A DNA stretch of 64,000 nt from Paraburkholderia kururiensis JCM 10599 = LMG 19447 (GTDB lineage: Bacteria > Pseudomonadota > Gammaproteobacteria > Burkholderiales > Burkholderiaceae), in assembly GCF_003986935.1 (NCBI RefSeq), contig NZ_RJZE01000009.1, forward strand, positions 62,001 through 126,000. The letters are read 5' to 3'. Every line of letters starts with the position of its first letter. The stretch's first letter is position 1. The position numbers and the translations under genes are program-made. Below the pieces are notes generated by a model. The model saw only the letters and a program-made list of their open reading frames with translations, was not told the DNA's origin and did not search any database. Positions 52,884 to 62,933 of this stretch are shown piece by piece.

Positions 52884-54134
52884 TCACTTCGGCAAAGCTC
52901 CGTTGAGCGAACTGAGCAGGCTCGTCGCGGGGCTGAGCGGACTCACGGTGCCCCCGCCCGCATGAGACGCCGTGTTCGTCACGGAGGCCACGAGCCCCGT
53001 GACCGGTGCAAGCAGACTCGCCGTGGACGGACCCGCCGACGCCCCGAGCGCATTGGCGCCGGACGCCACCGCAGCACCTGTCGCGTTCGCGCCCACGCCG
53101 ATGGCGTTGCCCGTCGCGGCAATCGCGCCGCCGAGTGCGCTTCCCCCTGCTCCGAAGCCCGCGCCGAGCGCACCCGCCCCGGCAACGGCTGCGTTGGCGC
53201 TCGAACCCGCCACCGTGTTGAGCGCCGTGGCGAGCGGCGCGATGGACGCGCCGCCGCTGCCCGGCGCGGGCACGGCGTTCGTCAGCGCGCCGAGGGCGGT
53301 CGTGAGAGGCGCGAGCGGATTGCCGCCGCTCGCCGGGTTCGGCAGCGAACTGAGAATGCTCGTGATCGGCGCGATCGGGCTGCCGCCGTTGGTGACGCCG
53401 CCGAGGGCGTTGGTGAGGGGGGCGAGCGGATTGCCGCCGCTTGTGGGGTTCGGCAACGAGCCCAGCACGTTCGTGATCGGCGCCAGCGGGTTACCGCCGC
53501 TCGTGGGATTCGGCAGTGAGCCGAGGACGTTCGTGATGGGCGCCAGCGGGTTGCCACCGCTTGCTGGATTCGGCAACGAGCCCAGCACGTTCGTGATCGG
53601 CGCGAGCGGGTTACCGCCGCTCGTGGGATTCGGCAGTGAGCCGAGGACATTCGTGATCGGCGCCAGCGGATTGCCGCCACTCGCTGGGTTCGGCAACGAA
53701 CCCAACACGCTCGTAATCGGCGCGAGCGGGTTACCGCCGCTCGTGGGATTCGGCAGTGAGCCGAGGACATTCGTAATCGGCGCCAGCGGATTGCCGCCAC
53801 TCGCTGGATTCGGCAACGAGCCCAACGCCCCCGTCACAGGCGCAAGCGGATCGCTTCCGCCGGGCAGCGCGCCGCCCGGCAGACCGATGCTCGCGCCGCC
53901 CATCGGCAGCGTGAGGCTCGCGTTCACGGTGCCGCCGCCCGAGCCGATGCTCGCGCCGCCCGCGCCGCCGACCGTCACGTTATTGCCATCACTGGCGGCA
54001 CCACCGTTGCCGCTGATTGCCCCTACCGGCAAGCCTGCTGTCGTTGTCTCCGCTATCGCCACACTGCTTTGTGCCATTGCAAAAGCCGCCATTGCGCCCA
54101 GCGCGGCAGCCGCAAGCGTGAAGCTCTTTTTCAT
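52884..54134 (-). CDS. Secreted 20-residue-repeat protein
   Basis: 416-residue protein, no known function. A Sec signal (MKKSFTLAAAALGAMAAFAMAQSS, cleavage near AIA about residue 28) leads into a Gly/Asn-rich segment, then seven near-identical 20-residue repeats of type PLAPITNVLGSLPNPxSGGN, a few degenerate ones, and an Ala/Gly-rich C-terminus (VAGAGALGAGFGAGG). Cys and aromatic residues are absent. Such proteins are often named collagen-like in Burkholderiaceae, but the pattern is not GXY. It may be a surface or matrix protein. I chose the ATG at 54134, giving the signal peptide. It lies between rpfF and rpfR, 101 bases from the rpfR stop. Confidence 0.82.
   Translation of the reverse strand: MKKSFTLAAAALGAMAAFAMAQSSVAIAETTTAGLPVGAISGNGGAASDGNNVTVGGAGGASIGSGGGTVNASLTLPMGGASIGLPGGALPGGSDPLAPVTGALGSLPNPASGGNPLAPITNVLGSLPNPTSGGNPLAPITSVLGSLPNPASGGNPLAPITNVLGSLPNPTSGGNPLAPITNVLGSLPNPASGGNPLAPITNVLGSLPNPTSGGNPLAPITNVLGSLPNPTSGGNPLAPLTNALGGVTNGGSPIAPITSILSSLPNPASGGNPLAPLTTALGALTNAVPAPGSGGASIAPLATALNTVAGSSANAAVAGAGALGAGFGAGGSALGGAIAATGNAIGVGANATGAAVASGANALGASAGPSTASLLAPVTGLVASVTNTASHAGGGTVSPLSPATSLLSSLNGALPK
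53430..53849 (-). repeat. Seven 60-bp tandem coding repeats
   Basis: Seven contiguous 60-bp units encode PLAPITNVLGSLPNPxSGGN with A and T nearly alternating at one position. Unit-to-unit identity is high at DNA level, including silent sites, which suggests recent duplication. There are no spacers, and the frame stays open, so this is not a CRISPR array. Confidence 0.95.
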
Positions 54135-54424
54135 GTCGCCGACCTTTCGAGTGAGTACTGCGGTTGAGAAGGCGGCCTCTCTCAGCAGAATGCGTGCCAT
54201 ATCAATCGGTGGGCACGTCGGCGGGGCAACGGGCTTGCGGGATCAAGGCGTGAGGCCGCCAGTCGCAGCCATGGCGCGCAGTCAGCGGTCACCACGCGCG
54301 CGTCATGTGGCGCAGAACATCGCGGCTGTTACGGGCGGCGTCACGTAACGCCGCCCGCAAAGCCGCTCGTCCAAGGCAAACGCGAAACGAACACGAAATA
54401 AACACGAAACAGGAAGAACGCCGC
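54135..54424. other. rpfF to repeat-gene spacer
   Basis: 290 bases separating rpfF from the downstream repeat gene on the same strand. It contains a run of ACGAAATAAACACGAAACAGGA just after the rpfF stop. No T-tailed hairpin is obvious, so the repeat gene could have its own promoter or be read from rpfF. Confidence 0.4.
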
Positions 54425-55303
54425 TCAGACCGCTTGCGCCATCTGCATCCGCGTCGCGGACGTGCGCCGGTTCTGCAGCGTGACGAGCCGTTCCATGAAC
54501 GCGAGGTCCTTTTCCTCGATCGAAAACGCGGCGTCCACCCAGTCTTCGGTGATCTCCATCAGCTCCGCGCGCGAAAGCTGCAGCACGCGCTGGCGCGCGC
54601 GGATCATCGCGCGAATGCCGTTCAGCTTGGGCCGCAGCGTATCGATGAAGGTGCGCGTCGCCGTGTAGGCCTCGCCCGGTTCGAACAGCTGATCCACGAG
54701 GCCGCGCGACGCATACCATTCGGCCGTGTGCGATTCGCCGCCGCCGATCAGCTCTTCGGCGAGCCGCATGCCGGCGCGCCGCGCCACGAGTGAATAGCCG
54801 CCCATGCCCGGGAACAGGTTGAAGGCGATCTCGGGAAAGCCGAGTCGCGCGTCGTTCTGCGCGAGCAAGAAATGATGCGCGAGCGCGGCTTCGAAGCCGC
54901 CGCCCAGCGCCGTGCCTTCCACCATCGCGATCGATACCGCGCCCGTGTCGAACCCGCGCGAGGCCGCGTGCACGCAGTCCACGCAGGCGCGCGCGTAGGC
55001 CATCATCTCCTCGCGTCTGCCCGCGCGAATGGCCTCGGAGAAAAAGTCGAGATCGCCGCCCACGTTGAACATGGACGGCACGAGCGAGCCCGTGACCCAG
55101 AAATCGATGGGGAGTCCGGACTGCCGGGCGGCGCGGGCGAGCGCCAGGATGTCGTGAACGAGTTCGAGGTTGAAGCACGGACGAGGCTGCGAACGCAGCA
55201 TCATCCACATGACGTTGCGCCCTTCTTCGTAGTAGGCACAGAGCTGGGAAAGATGGCCGGCATCGACGAACGGGCGGCAAGCGTGGTGATTTTGGAGGCT
55301 CAT
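54425..55303 (-). CDS. rpfF: RpfF-type BDSF (cis-2-dodecenoic acid) synthase
   Basis: 292-residue crotonase-fold enzyme that makes the diffusible fatty-acid signal from acyl-ACP (dehydratase and thioesterase steps). Both catalytic glutamates expected for RpfF are present, in VEGTALGGGFEAALAHH and LGFPEIAFNLFPGMGGYS, and the oxyanion strand NVGGDLDFFSEAIRAGR fits. Near the C-terminus, EITEDWVDAAFSIEEKDL and MERLVTLQNRRTS match RpfF rather than enoyl-CoA hydratases. The start at 55303 has AGGA 8 bases upstream. Its partner receptor gene rpfR is convergent but not directly adjacent here, unlike in B. cenocepacia. Confidence 0.93.
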   Translation of the reverse strand: MSLQNHHACRPFVDAGHLSQLCAYYEEGRNVMWMMLRSQPRPCFNLELVHDILALARAARQSGLPIDFWVTGSLVPSMFNVGGDLDFFSEAIRAGRREEMMAYARACVDCVHAASRGFDTGAVSIAMVEGTALGGGFEAALAHHFLLAQNDARLGFPEIAFNLFPGMGGYSLVARRAGMRLAEELIGGGESHTAEWYASRGLVDQLFEPGEAYTATRTFIDTLRPKLNGIRAMIRARQRVLQLSRAELMEITEDWVDAAFSIEEKDLAFMERLVTLQNRRTSATRMQMAQAV

Positions 55304-55790
55304 TTTGATCGGTCCTGTTTAGGTGATTTCATGGGGGTAAAGCAATACGAGCCTAAAACAGGCGTCCATTCGAAGAGGATGGTTACGTCACATAATCGAG
55401 TAGAAACCCTGATCGGTCATGAGCGCTGGCGCACAAAAGCCAGGGCGGCCGCTGTTGTACGGCGCGCCTTTCCTGGTGCCGGGAGGCGGGCGATCGGCCG
55501 CCTTGCACGGAGGTTCATCTCACGCGCAAAAAGCGATGCGATCGTATGAAACGCAATAGAGAGATATTGGTAAGCGGGCGAAAGGGCTTTAATTATTTTT
55601 TGCGCGCCTTTTTCGCCGTAAAGCTCATTGAAAGAGAACGGGATTTATGCTTGCCGCATATTGAATTTCGCTGCGCCCGCGAATTGCGCGTGGCCTGCTT
55701 GCACGAAGAGCAAGGAACGTGATGCGGCAGCGCAGGAAGCCGGCGCCCTCACCTTGCCCCACGTCGGCAGGCCGTTGCGCCGCCGCGTAT
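55304..55790. other. AT-richer region upstream of rpfF
   Basis: 487 bases between the Ldh-family stop codon and the rpfF start, both on the minus strand. It should hold the rpfF promoter. An A/T-rich segment with a possible long-looped inverted repeat (GGCGAAA ... TTTTCGCC) lies at about 55580-55615 and may end the Ldh transcript. No gene is supported. Confidence 0.45.
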
Positions 55791-56909
55791 TCAATCCACG
55801 CCGGCCGCCCAGCGGCGTGCCTCGTCGGCGGGCATGCCGGCCGCTATCGCGGCGTCGTGGATCTGCTCCCACGTCGCGGGATCCACGGGCACGCCGTGCG
55901 CTTCGCGTTGCGCGCGCATCTCGCGCTCCGGCTCGCCCGGCGCGTAGATGCGCTCCACGCCCTCGGCGCGCGGCGACGCCTTGACCCACTCGATGAACGC
56001 CTCGGCTTCGGCTTCGGCATTGCCGGCGTCGAACGCGTTCGGGTCCACGATCACCGACAGCATGCAGTTCACGATCGCGCTCGTTTTTTCCAGCGTGTCG
56101 GCATGCGTGGTGTAGCCGCCCGAAAGCGCCCCGCCGAAAATCTCGCACATCGCCGCGAGCCCGTAGCCCTTGTGGCCGCTGGCTTCTCCCCCCGTCGGCA
56201 TGAGCGCGCCGAACGGCGCCTCGTGCATCACCTTCGGTTCGACGGTGGGCCGCCCCGCGTGATCGATCAGCGCACCGCCCGACACGCGCTTGCCCTGGTT
56301 GTAGGCCACGCGCGTCTTGCCGTAGGCAATTGCGCTCGTCGCGAAATCGAGCACGAGCGGCGGCTTGCCCGTGCGCGGAAAGGCGGCGCAAAACGGATTC
56401 GTGCCGATGCGCCGGTCGATGCCGCCGAACGGCGCGACGAGCGGGTCGCCCGCCACATTGGCGAAGTGGAACGAGACGAGCCCGGCCTGGGCGCACTGCT
56501 CCGCCCAATGCCCGATACGCCCGATGTGATGCGCGTTGCGCAGCCCCACCGCACAGACGCCCAGCTTCGCGGCGCGCTCGATGCCGCGCTCCATGGCCTC
56601 GGCGGCCACCACCTGGCCGAAGCCGCGGCCGCCGTCGATGGTCAGCACCGCGCCCACATCGCGCACCACCTGGGCGTGCAGGTTCAGCTTCAGTTCGCCC
56701 TCGCGCAGCGACGCCACATAGCGCGGAATCATGCCCACGCCGTGCGAATCATGGCCCGCCAGATTGGCGGCCACGAGATGGTCGGCCACCAGCCGCGCTT
56801 CCTGCGCGGCACTCCCGGCATGCTCCCAGATGGCGCGCACATAGGCGTGCAGCCGGTCGGGCAGGATGCGTGGCGAGGCAGCGGCAGTCGTGCGGGTGGC
56901 GTCGTTCAT
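55791..56909 (-). CDS. Ldh family (malate/L-sulfolactate type) NAD(P) oxidoreductase
   Basis: 372-residue member of the non-Rossmann malate/lactate dehydrogenase family (HcxB/YbiC, sulfolactate and ureidoglycolate dehydrogenases). Conserved blocks are NLAGHDSHGVGMIPRY with the catalytic His, GFGQVVAAEAME, VGLRNAHHIGRIGHW, GTNPFCAAFPRTG, LDFATSAIAYGK and the GHKGYGLAAMCEI dinucleotide-binding segment. Length is typical. The ATG at 56909 (MNDATRT) opens the protein. It lies 88 bases after the M20 peptidase gene on the same strand, and the pair may form an operon. A 2-hydroxy acid is the likely substrate; the exact one is unknown. Confidence 0.9.
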   Translation of the reverse strand: MNDATRTTAAASPRILPDRLHAYVRAIWEHAGSAAQEARLVADHLVAANLAGHDSHGVGMIPRYVASLREGELKLNLHAQVVRDVGAVLTIDGGRGFGQVVAAEAMERGIERAAKLGVCAVGLRNAHHIGRIGHWAEQCAQAGLVSFHFANVAGDPLVAPFGGIDRRIGTNPFCAAFPRTGKPPLVLDFATSAIAYGKTRVAYNQGKRVSGGALIDHAGRPTVEPKVMHEAPFGALMPTGGEASGHKGYGLAAMCEIFGGALSGGYTTHADTLEKTSAIVNCMLSVIVDPNAFDAGNAEAEAEAFIEWVKASPRAEGVERIYAPGEPEREMRAQREAHGVPVDPATWEQIHDAAIAAGMPADEARRWAAGVD

Positions 56910-56955
56910 GGACGGAGTCGCTCCTGGGTGGCAAATGCAGTGGAAAGATGAGAAG

Positions 56956-56990
56956 CCGGCGCGGCGCCCCTCGCGGGCACGACGCGCCGG
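56956..56990 (-). terminator. Possible hairpin between peptidase and Ldh genes
   Basis: CCGGCGCG (56956-56963) is complementary to CGCGCCGG (56983-56990) with a 19-base GC-rich loop, in the 88-base gap; on the minus strand it is followed by CTTCTCATCTTT. Could weaken read-through. Low confidence. Confidence 0.35.
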
Positions 56991-56997
56991 AAAGACG

Positions 56998-58455
<1,458 letters not shown>

Positions 58456-58645
58456 GATGGGCTGACCCTGCAAATGAAAACGCCCATGATAGACCGATCC
58501 GTCTGGCGACGTGGTTCGCGCCGCGCACGCGCGGAACCGCGCGCGTAGGCGAGGCGGGCCTGACGGCACGGGGCACCGACATCCCGTTCACGCGAAAATC
58601 GGCACATTCAGGGTGCACTGCCCTGCACCATTCAAAGGGAGGGCT

Positions 58646-58966
58646 ATGGGAAACAATCTGCTCGTTCAGGCGGTCGAGGTGTTCGCCGCGCTGACCCTCT
58701 ACTTCCTGCCGTCGATTCTTGCGGACCGGCGCAAGCGCCGCGACGTGCTCACGATCGCCCTCTTCAACGCTGTGATGGGCTGGACCGTATTCGGCTGGTT
58801 GCTCGCGCTCTACTGGTCGCTGCAGCCGAACCCGCCGGAAAATGTCGCTGTGGACGTAACGGAGAAACGGCGTCTGCTCAGCATGGGGCGGTTTTCGCGT
58901 GCACTCGCCGAGCGGGTCAGTACACGTGTGAGGCGCACCGCTGCACGCGACCGGGCGCAGAAATAG
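58646..58966 (+). CDS. Superinfection-immunity-like small membrane protein
   Basis: 106-residue protein with two transmembrane helices (VEVFAALTLYFLPSILA and VLTIALFNAVMGWTVFGWLLALYW) and a basic cytoplasmic loop (DRRKRRD) between them, the pattern of the superinfection immunity (phage T4 Imm-like) family, which includes LPxxxA and NxxxGWTxxGW motifs. The C-terminal tail is basic. The start at 58646 has AGGGAGGG upstream. The family is widespread in non-phage chromosomes, and no prophage genes surround it, so a role in phage exclusion is not implied here. Confidence 0.82.
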   Translation: MGNNLLVQAVEVFAALTLYFLPSILADRRKRRDVLTIALFNAVMGWTVFGWLLALYWSLQPNPPENVAVDVTEKRRLLSMGRFSRALAERVSTRVRRTAARDRAQK

Positions 58967-59134
58967 CGAACGGCCAGTGCATGTCGAGCGCGCTTCTCGG
59001 GTGCGCTTCTCGGGTGCACTTCGCGGGTGCATGAAATAATCAGCACCCGAATGCATCTCACGTCCGCCCGCGATGAAGTGCGGGCGCCCTCCGCGGAACC
59101 CGCCCCTCACCACCTCACCCGACAGGAGCCCGCA

Positions 59135-59767
59135 GTGCCGCAAACCACCCACCTGCTCGCTTTCGCCGCCGTCGCCCTCGGCATGGCGCTCACGCCCGGA
59201 CCCAACATGGTCTACCTGATCTCGCGCTCCATCTGCCAGGGGCGCACGGCAGGGCTGATTTCGCTCGGCGGCGTGGCGCTCGGCTTCGTGTTCTATATGT
59301 TGTGCGCCGCGTTCGGCATCACCGCGCTGCTGCTCGCCGTGCCGTTCGCCTACGATGCGCTGCGCTTCGGCGGCGCGCTGTATCTGCTGTGGCTTGCGTG
59401 GCAGGCCTTGCGTCCGGGCGGCCGTTCGCCGTTTCAGGTGCGCGAGCTGCCCGCGGACAGCTCGCGCAAGCTCTTCGCGATGGGCTTCGTCACCAACCTG
59501 CTGAACCCGAAAATCGCGGTGCTCTATCTCTCGCTGCTACCGCAGTTCATCGATCCCGTGCACGGCAGCGTGCTCGAGCAGTCGCTCGCACTCGGGGCCG
59601 TGCAGATTGCGCTTAGCATTTCGGTGAACGGAATCGTGGCCATGACGGCCGGTTCGATCGCCGCGTTCCTGGCCGGCCGGCCGGCGTGGCTCGCGCTTCA
59701 GCGCTGGCTGATGGGCACGGTGTTGATCGGCCTCGCCGCCCGCATGGCAACGGAAGCGCAGAAATGA
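59135..59767 (+). CDS. LysE/RhtB family amino acid exporter
   Basis: 210-residue inner-membrane exporter of the LysE/RhtB family. The N-terminal signature GMALTPGPNMVYLISRSICQGR, the middle FGGALYLLWLAWQALR helix, and FVTNLLNPKIAVLYLSLLPQF are diagnostic; about six transmembrane helices are present. I chose the GTG at 59135 with AGGAG 6 bases upstream, which gives the family length; an upstream frame from 59027 lacks similarity. It overlaps the following GNAT gene by four bases (ATGA). Substrate could be threonine, homoserine or another amino acid. Confidence 0.92.
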   Translation: MPQTTHLLAFAAVALGMALTPGPNMVYLISRSICQGRTAGLISLGGVALGFVFYMLCAAFGITALLLAVPFAYDALRFGGALYLLWLAWQALRPGGRSPFQVRELPADSSRKLFAMGFVTNLLNPKIAVLYLSLLPQFIDPVHGSVLEQSLALGAVQIALSISVNGIVAMTAGSIAAFLAGRPAWLALQRWLMGTVLIGLAARMATEAQK

Positions 59768-60249
59768 CGCGGGACGCGGCTGTAGACGCGGCTGCGTTGC
59801 CCATCCGCCCGCTCACACCGGACGACCTCGACCTCGTGTGCCATCACCGGCACGCGATGTTCCTCGAGGCAGGCAAAGACCCCGAGGACCTCGCGCGCAT
59901 GACGCCGGCGTTTCGCGCGTGGCTCGCCCCGCGTCTCAACGACGGTTCGTACTTCGGGTTCGTGGCGATGGACGGCGAGCGGCCCGTTGCCGGGATCGGC
60001 CTGATGGAAATAGCGTGGCCGCCCCACCCGCTGCATCCGGACCAGGACCGGCGCGGTTACGTGCTGAACGTCTATGTGGAACCGGCGTACCGGCAGCGCG
60101 GACTGGCGCACGCGTTGATGAAGTGGGCCGACAACGCCTTCAGCGCGCGCGGTCTTCACTATGCGGTGCTGCACGCTACCGACATGGGGCGGCCACTGTA
60201 TGAACGGCTGGGTTGGTCGCAGACCACTGAAATGGCGAAGGCGGTCTAG
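59764..60249 (+). CDS. GNAT family N-acetyltransferase
   Basis: 161-residue acetyltransferase of the GNAT superfamily. The acetyl-CoA-binding block reads VLNVYVEPAYRQRGLAHALM (motif A, Q/RxxGxA), preceded by the GYFGFVAMDGERPVAGIGLM strands and followed by LHATDMGRPLYERLGW (motif B). The start codon overlaps the exporter stop, so the two are translationally coupled; a link between export and acetylation of the same compound is possible but unproven. No signal peptide. Confidence 0.9.
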   Translation: MTRDAAVDAAALPIRPLTPDDLDLVCHHRHAMFLEAGKDPEDLARMTPAFRAWLAPRLNDGSYFGFVAMDGERPVAGIGLMEIAWPPHPLHPDQDRRGYVLNVYVEPAYRQRGLAHALMKWADNAFSARGLHYAVLHATDMGRPLYERLGWSQTTEMAKAV

Positions 60250-60338
60250 AGCGGGCGCGACGGCTGAGGCGTTGGCACGAGACAGCGCAAGACAGCGCGC
60301 GACGGTTCGTCGGCCGCCGCGCTGCCTCGCCACGTATG

Positions 60339-60620
60339 TCAGATGCGCCCGACGGTGGCGATGCCGAAATACTGATGCATCTGCACCGAGCCGGGCGGAA
60401 TGGACCGCGGCTCGAGCCGCACACGGTCCTGCGCAAACATGTCCTGCCGCAGCTCGCCCTGCTCGTCGAACCATTGGCACACGAGCCAGTCCCCGTTCGC
60501 AAATCCCACCGGTCCCACGTAGGTCACCGTCATGCGCGGCCCGCCCGATCTGAGCGCGACGACGTCACCGATGCCGATGTTCTGCTCCTGCTGCATGTCG
60601 ATCAGGGTTGCGCTGGACAT
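60339..60620 (-). CDS. DUF2158 (YodC-like) protein
   Basis: 93-residue protein with the YodC/DUF2158 core IGDVVALRSGGPRMTVTYVG followed by VCQWFDEQGE, a small SH3-like beta barrel of unknown role that is often found once or more per proteobacterial genome. The C-terminus (RSIPPGSVQMHQYF) is extra to the core. I chose the ATG at 60620 (MSSATLIDMQ), with another Met at residue 9. It stands alone, converging with the GNAT gene. Confidence 0.85.
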   Translation of the reverse strand: MSSATLIDMQQEQNIGIGDVVALRSGGPRMTVTYVGPVGFANGDWLVCQWFDEQGELRQDMFAQDRVRLEPRSIPPGSVQMHQYFGIATVGRI

Positions 60621-61139
60621 GAGGATCCCCAATGGAAAACCGTGACTTGAAGCCCGTGGCGGGGTGGCATGGCGAATTGCCTTGCGCCTTTTTCGCTTTT
60701 CTTCGCGCCGACTGGCACGAAGCGTTAAAAGGCCAGCCAAGATTAACAATGCCAATAACCGTCTGCAAGCGATTTTTATAAATTCGATTTACAGGCAGAT
60801 GAATATACCTGGGGAAATCCTGGGTGCGGGCAAAAACGCGCCAAGCCGCGCGCCGCCCCGCGCGACATGGCGCCGCAGCGGGCCTTGCGGCGGCAGGTCT
60901 TACGTATTCTCGAACGAACGTCCGTAAAACATGCCGAAGTGCGCACGCTGGCTGCGCACCCGGCATTAATCAACAAATAATCATACTGTTTTCATGATGG
61001 CGATTTTGTCAGCAATGGCATTTACGGCGCACTGCACAATATCTCACGTATATCGAAAACGTTTTTCCGGCACTTCTTTAATCGTTATGCATTTATCTGT
61101 AAAAGAGCGGTTCACCGGTGAGCAGGGGCATGGCGTATT
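60621..61139. other. AT-richer intergenic region
   Basis: 519 bases between the DUF2158 gene start and the stop of the PEP-mutase-family gene. Between about 60740 and 61100 the A+T content is well above the local average. No gene, tRNA or convincing terminator was found; open frames here lack codon bias and ribosome sites. Confidence 0.45.
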
Positions 61140-62081
61140 TCAGCCCGCCGGCGTCTCGCGCGGCGCACGCGAAAGCAGTTCGCTGATTTCGACGTGGCTC
61201 ACGGCGTCCGCTGCGTAGGTAAAGGTGCCGCGGTCGTGCATCTCGCGCGCGGCGCGCAGGAACGCCCCGTATGCGGCGCGCGCGAGCGACCCGCCCACGC
61301 TGATCCGTTTCACCCCCAGCGCCTCCAGTTCGGCGACGCTCAGCACGGCGCCCTGCAATCCCATCAACACGTTGACGGGCCGCGTAAGCGCGCTCACCAC
61401 GGCCGCAATGTCCTCGCGCGAGCGCAGGCCTGGCGCGTAGAGCACGTCGGCGCCGGCCTCCTCGTAAGCCTGAAGGCGGCGAATCGTGTCGCGCAGGTCG
61501 TCGCGGCCGTGCAGGTGATTTTCGGCGCGCGCGGTCAAGGTGAACGGAAACGGCAATGCACGTGCCGCCTTCACGGCCGCACGCACACGCTCCACGGCCA
61601 GTTCGAACGGATAGATGGGATCGTCGGCACGGCCGGTGGCGTCTTCGATCGAGCCGCCCACCACACCCGCCCCGGCGGCGAGGCGTATGGTCTGCGCCGC
61701 AGTTTCGGGCGCGTCGCCGAAACCGTTCTCGAGATCGGCGCTCACGGGCAGGTCGGTGGCCGCGGCGATTTCTGCGAGGTGCACGAGCATTTGTTCGCGG
61801 CCCACCGCGCTGTCGGGCACGCCGCGCGAGAACGCATAGCCGGCGCTGCTGGTGGCGAGCGCCTTGAAGCCTGTCGCGGCCAGCAGCCGCGCCGAGCCGA
61901 TGTCCCAGGGGTTAGGAATCACGAATGCGCCCGGCGCTTCGTGCAAGGCGCGCAAGCGCCGGGCCTTTGCCGCCTGGGTTTCCGCCTGGGTTTCCGCCTG
62001 GCTGATGGGGTCATGGGCCAACGGGCCAGTGGCACCACCTGCGGCCCCCTCTCCCGAAGGTCGGGTTGCTTCGGTCGTCAT
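61140..62081 (-). CDS. Isocitrate lyase/PEP mutase family protein
   Basis: 313-residue TIM-barrel enzyme of the isocitrate lyase/phosphoenolpyruvate mutase superfamily. Typical blocks: FVIPNPWDIGSARLLAATGFKALATSSAG at the start of the barrel, VSADLENGFGD (metal-binding Asp/Glu), GGSIEDATG, LTARAENHLHG, and VLYAPGLRSREDI. The KKCGH loop of isocitrate lyase is absent, so carboxyphosphonoenolpyruvate mutase, oxaloacetate decarboxylase or 2,3-dimethylmalate lyase-like chemistry is more likely. The N-terminal 40 residues are Ala/Gln/Thr-rich and encode a small ETQAETQA repeat. Start at 62081. Confidence 0.88.
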   Translation of the reverse strand: MTTEATRPSGEGAAGGATGPLAHDPISQAETQAETQAAKARRLRALHEAPGAFVIPNPWDIGSARLLAATGFKALATSSAGYAFSRGVPDSAVGREQMLVHLAEIAAATDLPVSADLENGFGDAPETAAQTIRLAAGAGVVGGSIEDATGRADDPIYPFELAVERVRAAVKAARALPFPFTLTARAENHLHGRDDLRDTIRRLQAYEEAGADVLYAPGLRSREDIAAVVSALTRPVNVLMGLQGAVLSVAELEALGVKRISVGGSLARAAYGAFLRAAREMHDRGTFTYAADAVSHVEISELLSRAPRETPAG

Positions 62082-62282
62082 GATGGTTGTTGTCCTTGTA
62101 AAGTGAGTGTCAGAGAGAGCGCCGCCGGCGCGCCTGCGGTTACGCAACGGCTGCACGGCTGCATGGCCGCGATGGTGGCAATGCAGTGGCGATACGGCGG
62201 CAAATGAGGTAGCAATGAGGCGGCAAATGGGGCGGAAAGTGGGGCGGAACCGCGGAGCGCACGTTCTGCCCGATGGGCTCGC

Positions 62283-62708
62283 TCAACTTTCCAGTTTCGC
62301 GTCCATCGTGATGGTGGCGTTCAGCACTTTCGAGACCGGGCACCCCGCCTTTGCATCGGCCGTGGCCTTGTCGAATGCAGCCTTGTCGCCGCCCGGAATC
62401 TTCACGGTCACGTCGAGGTGCACGGCGGTAATGGCGAAGCCTGCCCCCGCCTTGTCGAGCGTGACGGTCGCGGTGGTCCCGATGCGCTCCGGCTTGATGC
62501 CGGCCTTGCCGAGTTCGGCGGACAACGCCATCGAAAAGCAGCCGGCGTGCGCTGCCGCAATCAGTTCCTCGGGATTGGTGCCGATGCCGTTTTCGAAGCG
62601 CGTCGAAAACGAATACTGGGTGTCCTCGAGGACGCCGCTATCGGTGGAAATGGAGCCCTTGCCGTCCTGCAGGCCGCCTTGCCAGACTGCCGATGCCTTG
62701 CGCTTCAT
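62283..62708 (-). CDS. OsmC family peroxiredoxin
   Basis: 141-residue organic hydroperoxide-reducing protein of the OsmC family. The two redox Cys are in HAGCFSMAL and KAGCPVSKVLN, and the family start MKRKASAVWQGGLQDGKGS plus GTNPEELIAAAHAGC are clear. It reduces organic peroxides and is usually stress-induced. The start at 62708 follows a CTGGAGAG-like site. It sits among other solitary metabolic genes; the upstream carboxymuconolactone-decarboxylase-family gene is on the same strand 225 bases away. Confidence 0.94.
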   Translation of the reverse strand: MKRKASAVWQGGLQDGKGSISTDSGVLEDTQYSFSTRFENGIGTNPEELIAAAHAGCFSMALSAELGKAGIKPERIGTTATVTLDKAGAGFAITAVHLDVTVKIPGGDKAAFDKATADAKAGCPVSKVLNATITMDAKLES

Positions 62709-62933
62709 CGCACTCTCCAGTGTGTGCCGCGCCGGCGGGGCCCGTCTCGCGCAAGCGATGCCCGCCGCAACGGTCGCGCCCTGGGGGAGTGGCGCAGGCA
62801 TCGATCGCAGGCACACACGCCGGCGAGCGTGGGCGCGAACCGGACTTCATCATAGGCGGTTCTTCCCGATGCTGTGTTTTCGGCGCCCGCTGCAGAATCT
62901 TTCCGGTCGGTCCGGCCCCGCCGTGAACCTGCA

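Noticed and set aside
53430..53849. Regular 60-bp repeats suggestive of a CRISPR array
   Set aside because: There are no unique spacers, the units are contiguous and translate in frame into a secreted repeat protein.
52972..54348. 458-codon plus-strand open frame over the repeat gene
   Set aside because: It mirrors the minus-strand gene; only the minus-strand reading has a signal peptide and a sensible start.
60621..61139. AT-rich gap as a possible RNA gene or mobile remnant
   Set aside because: No tRNA-like fold, inverted repeats or transposase remnants could be seen.
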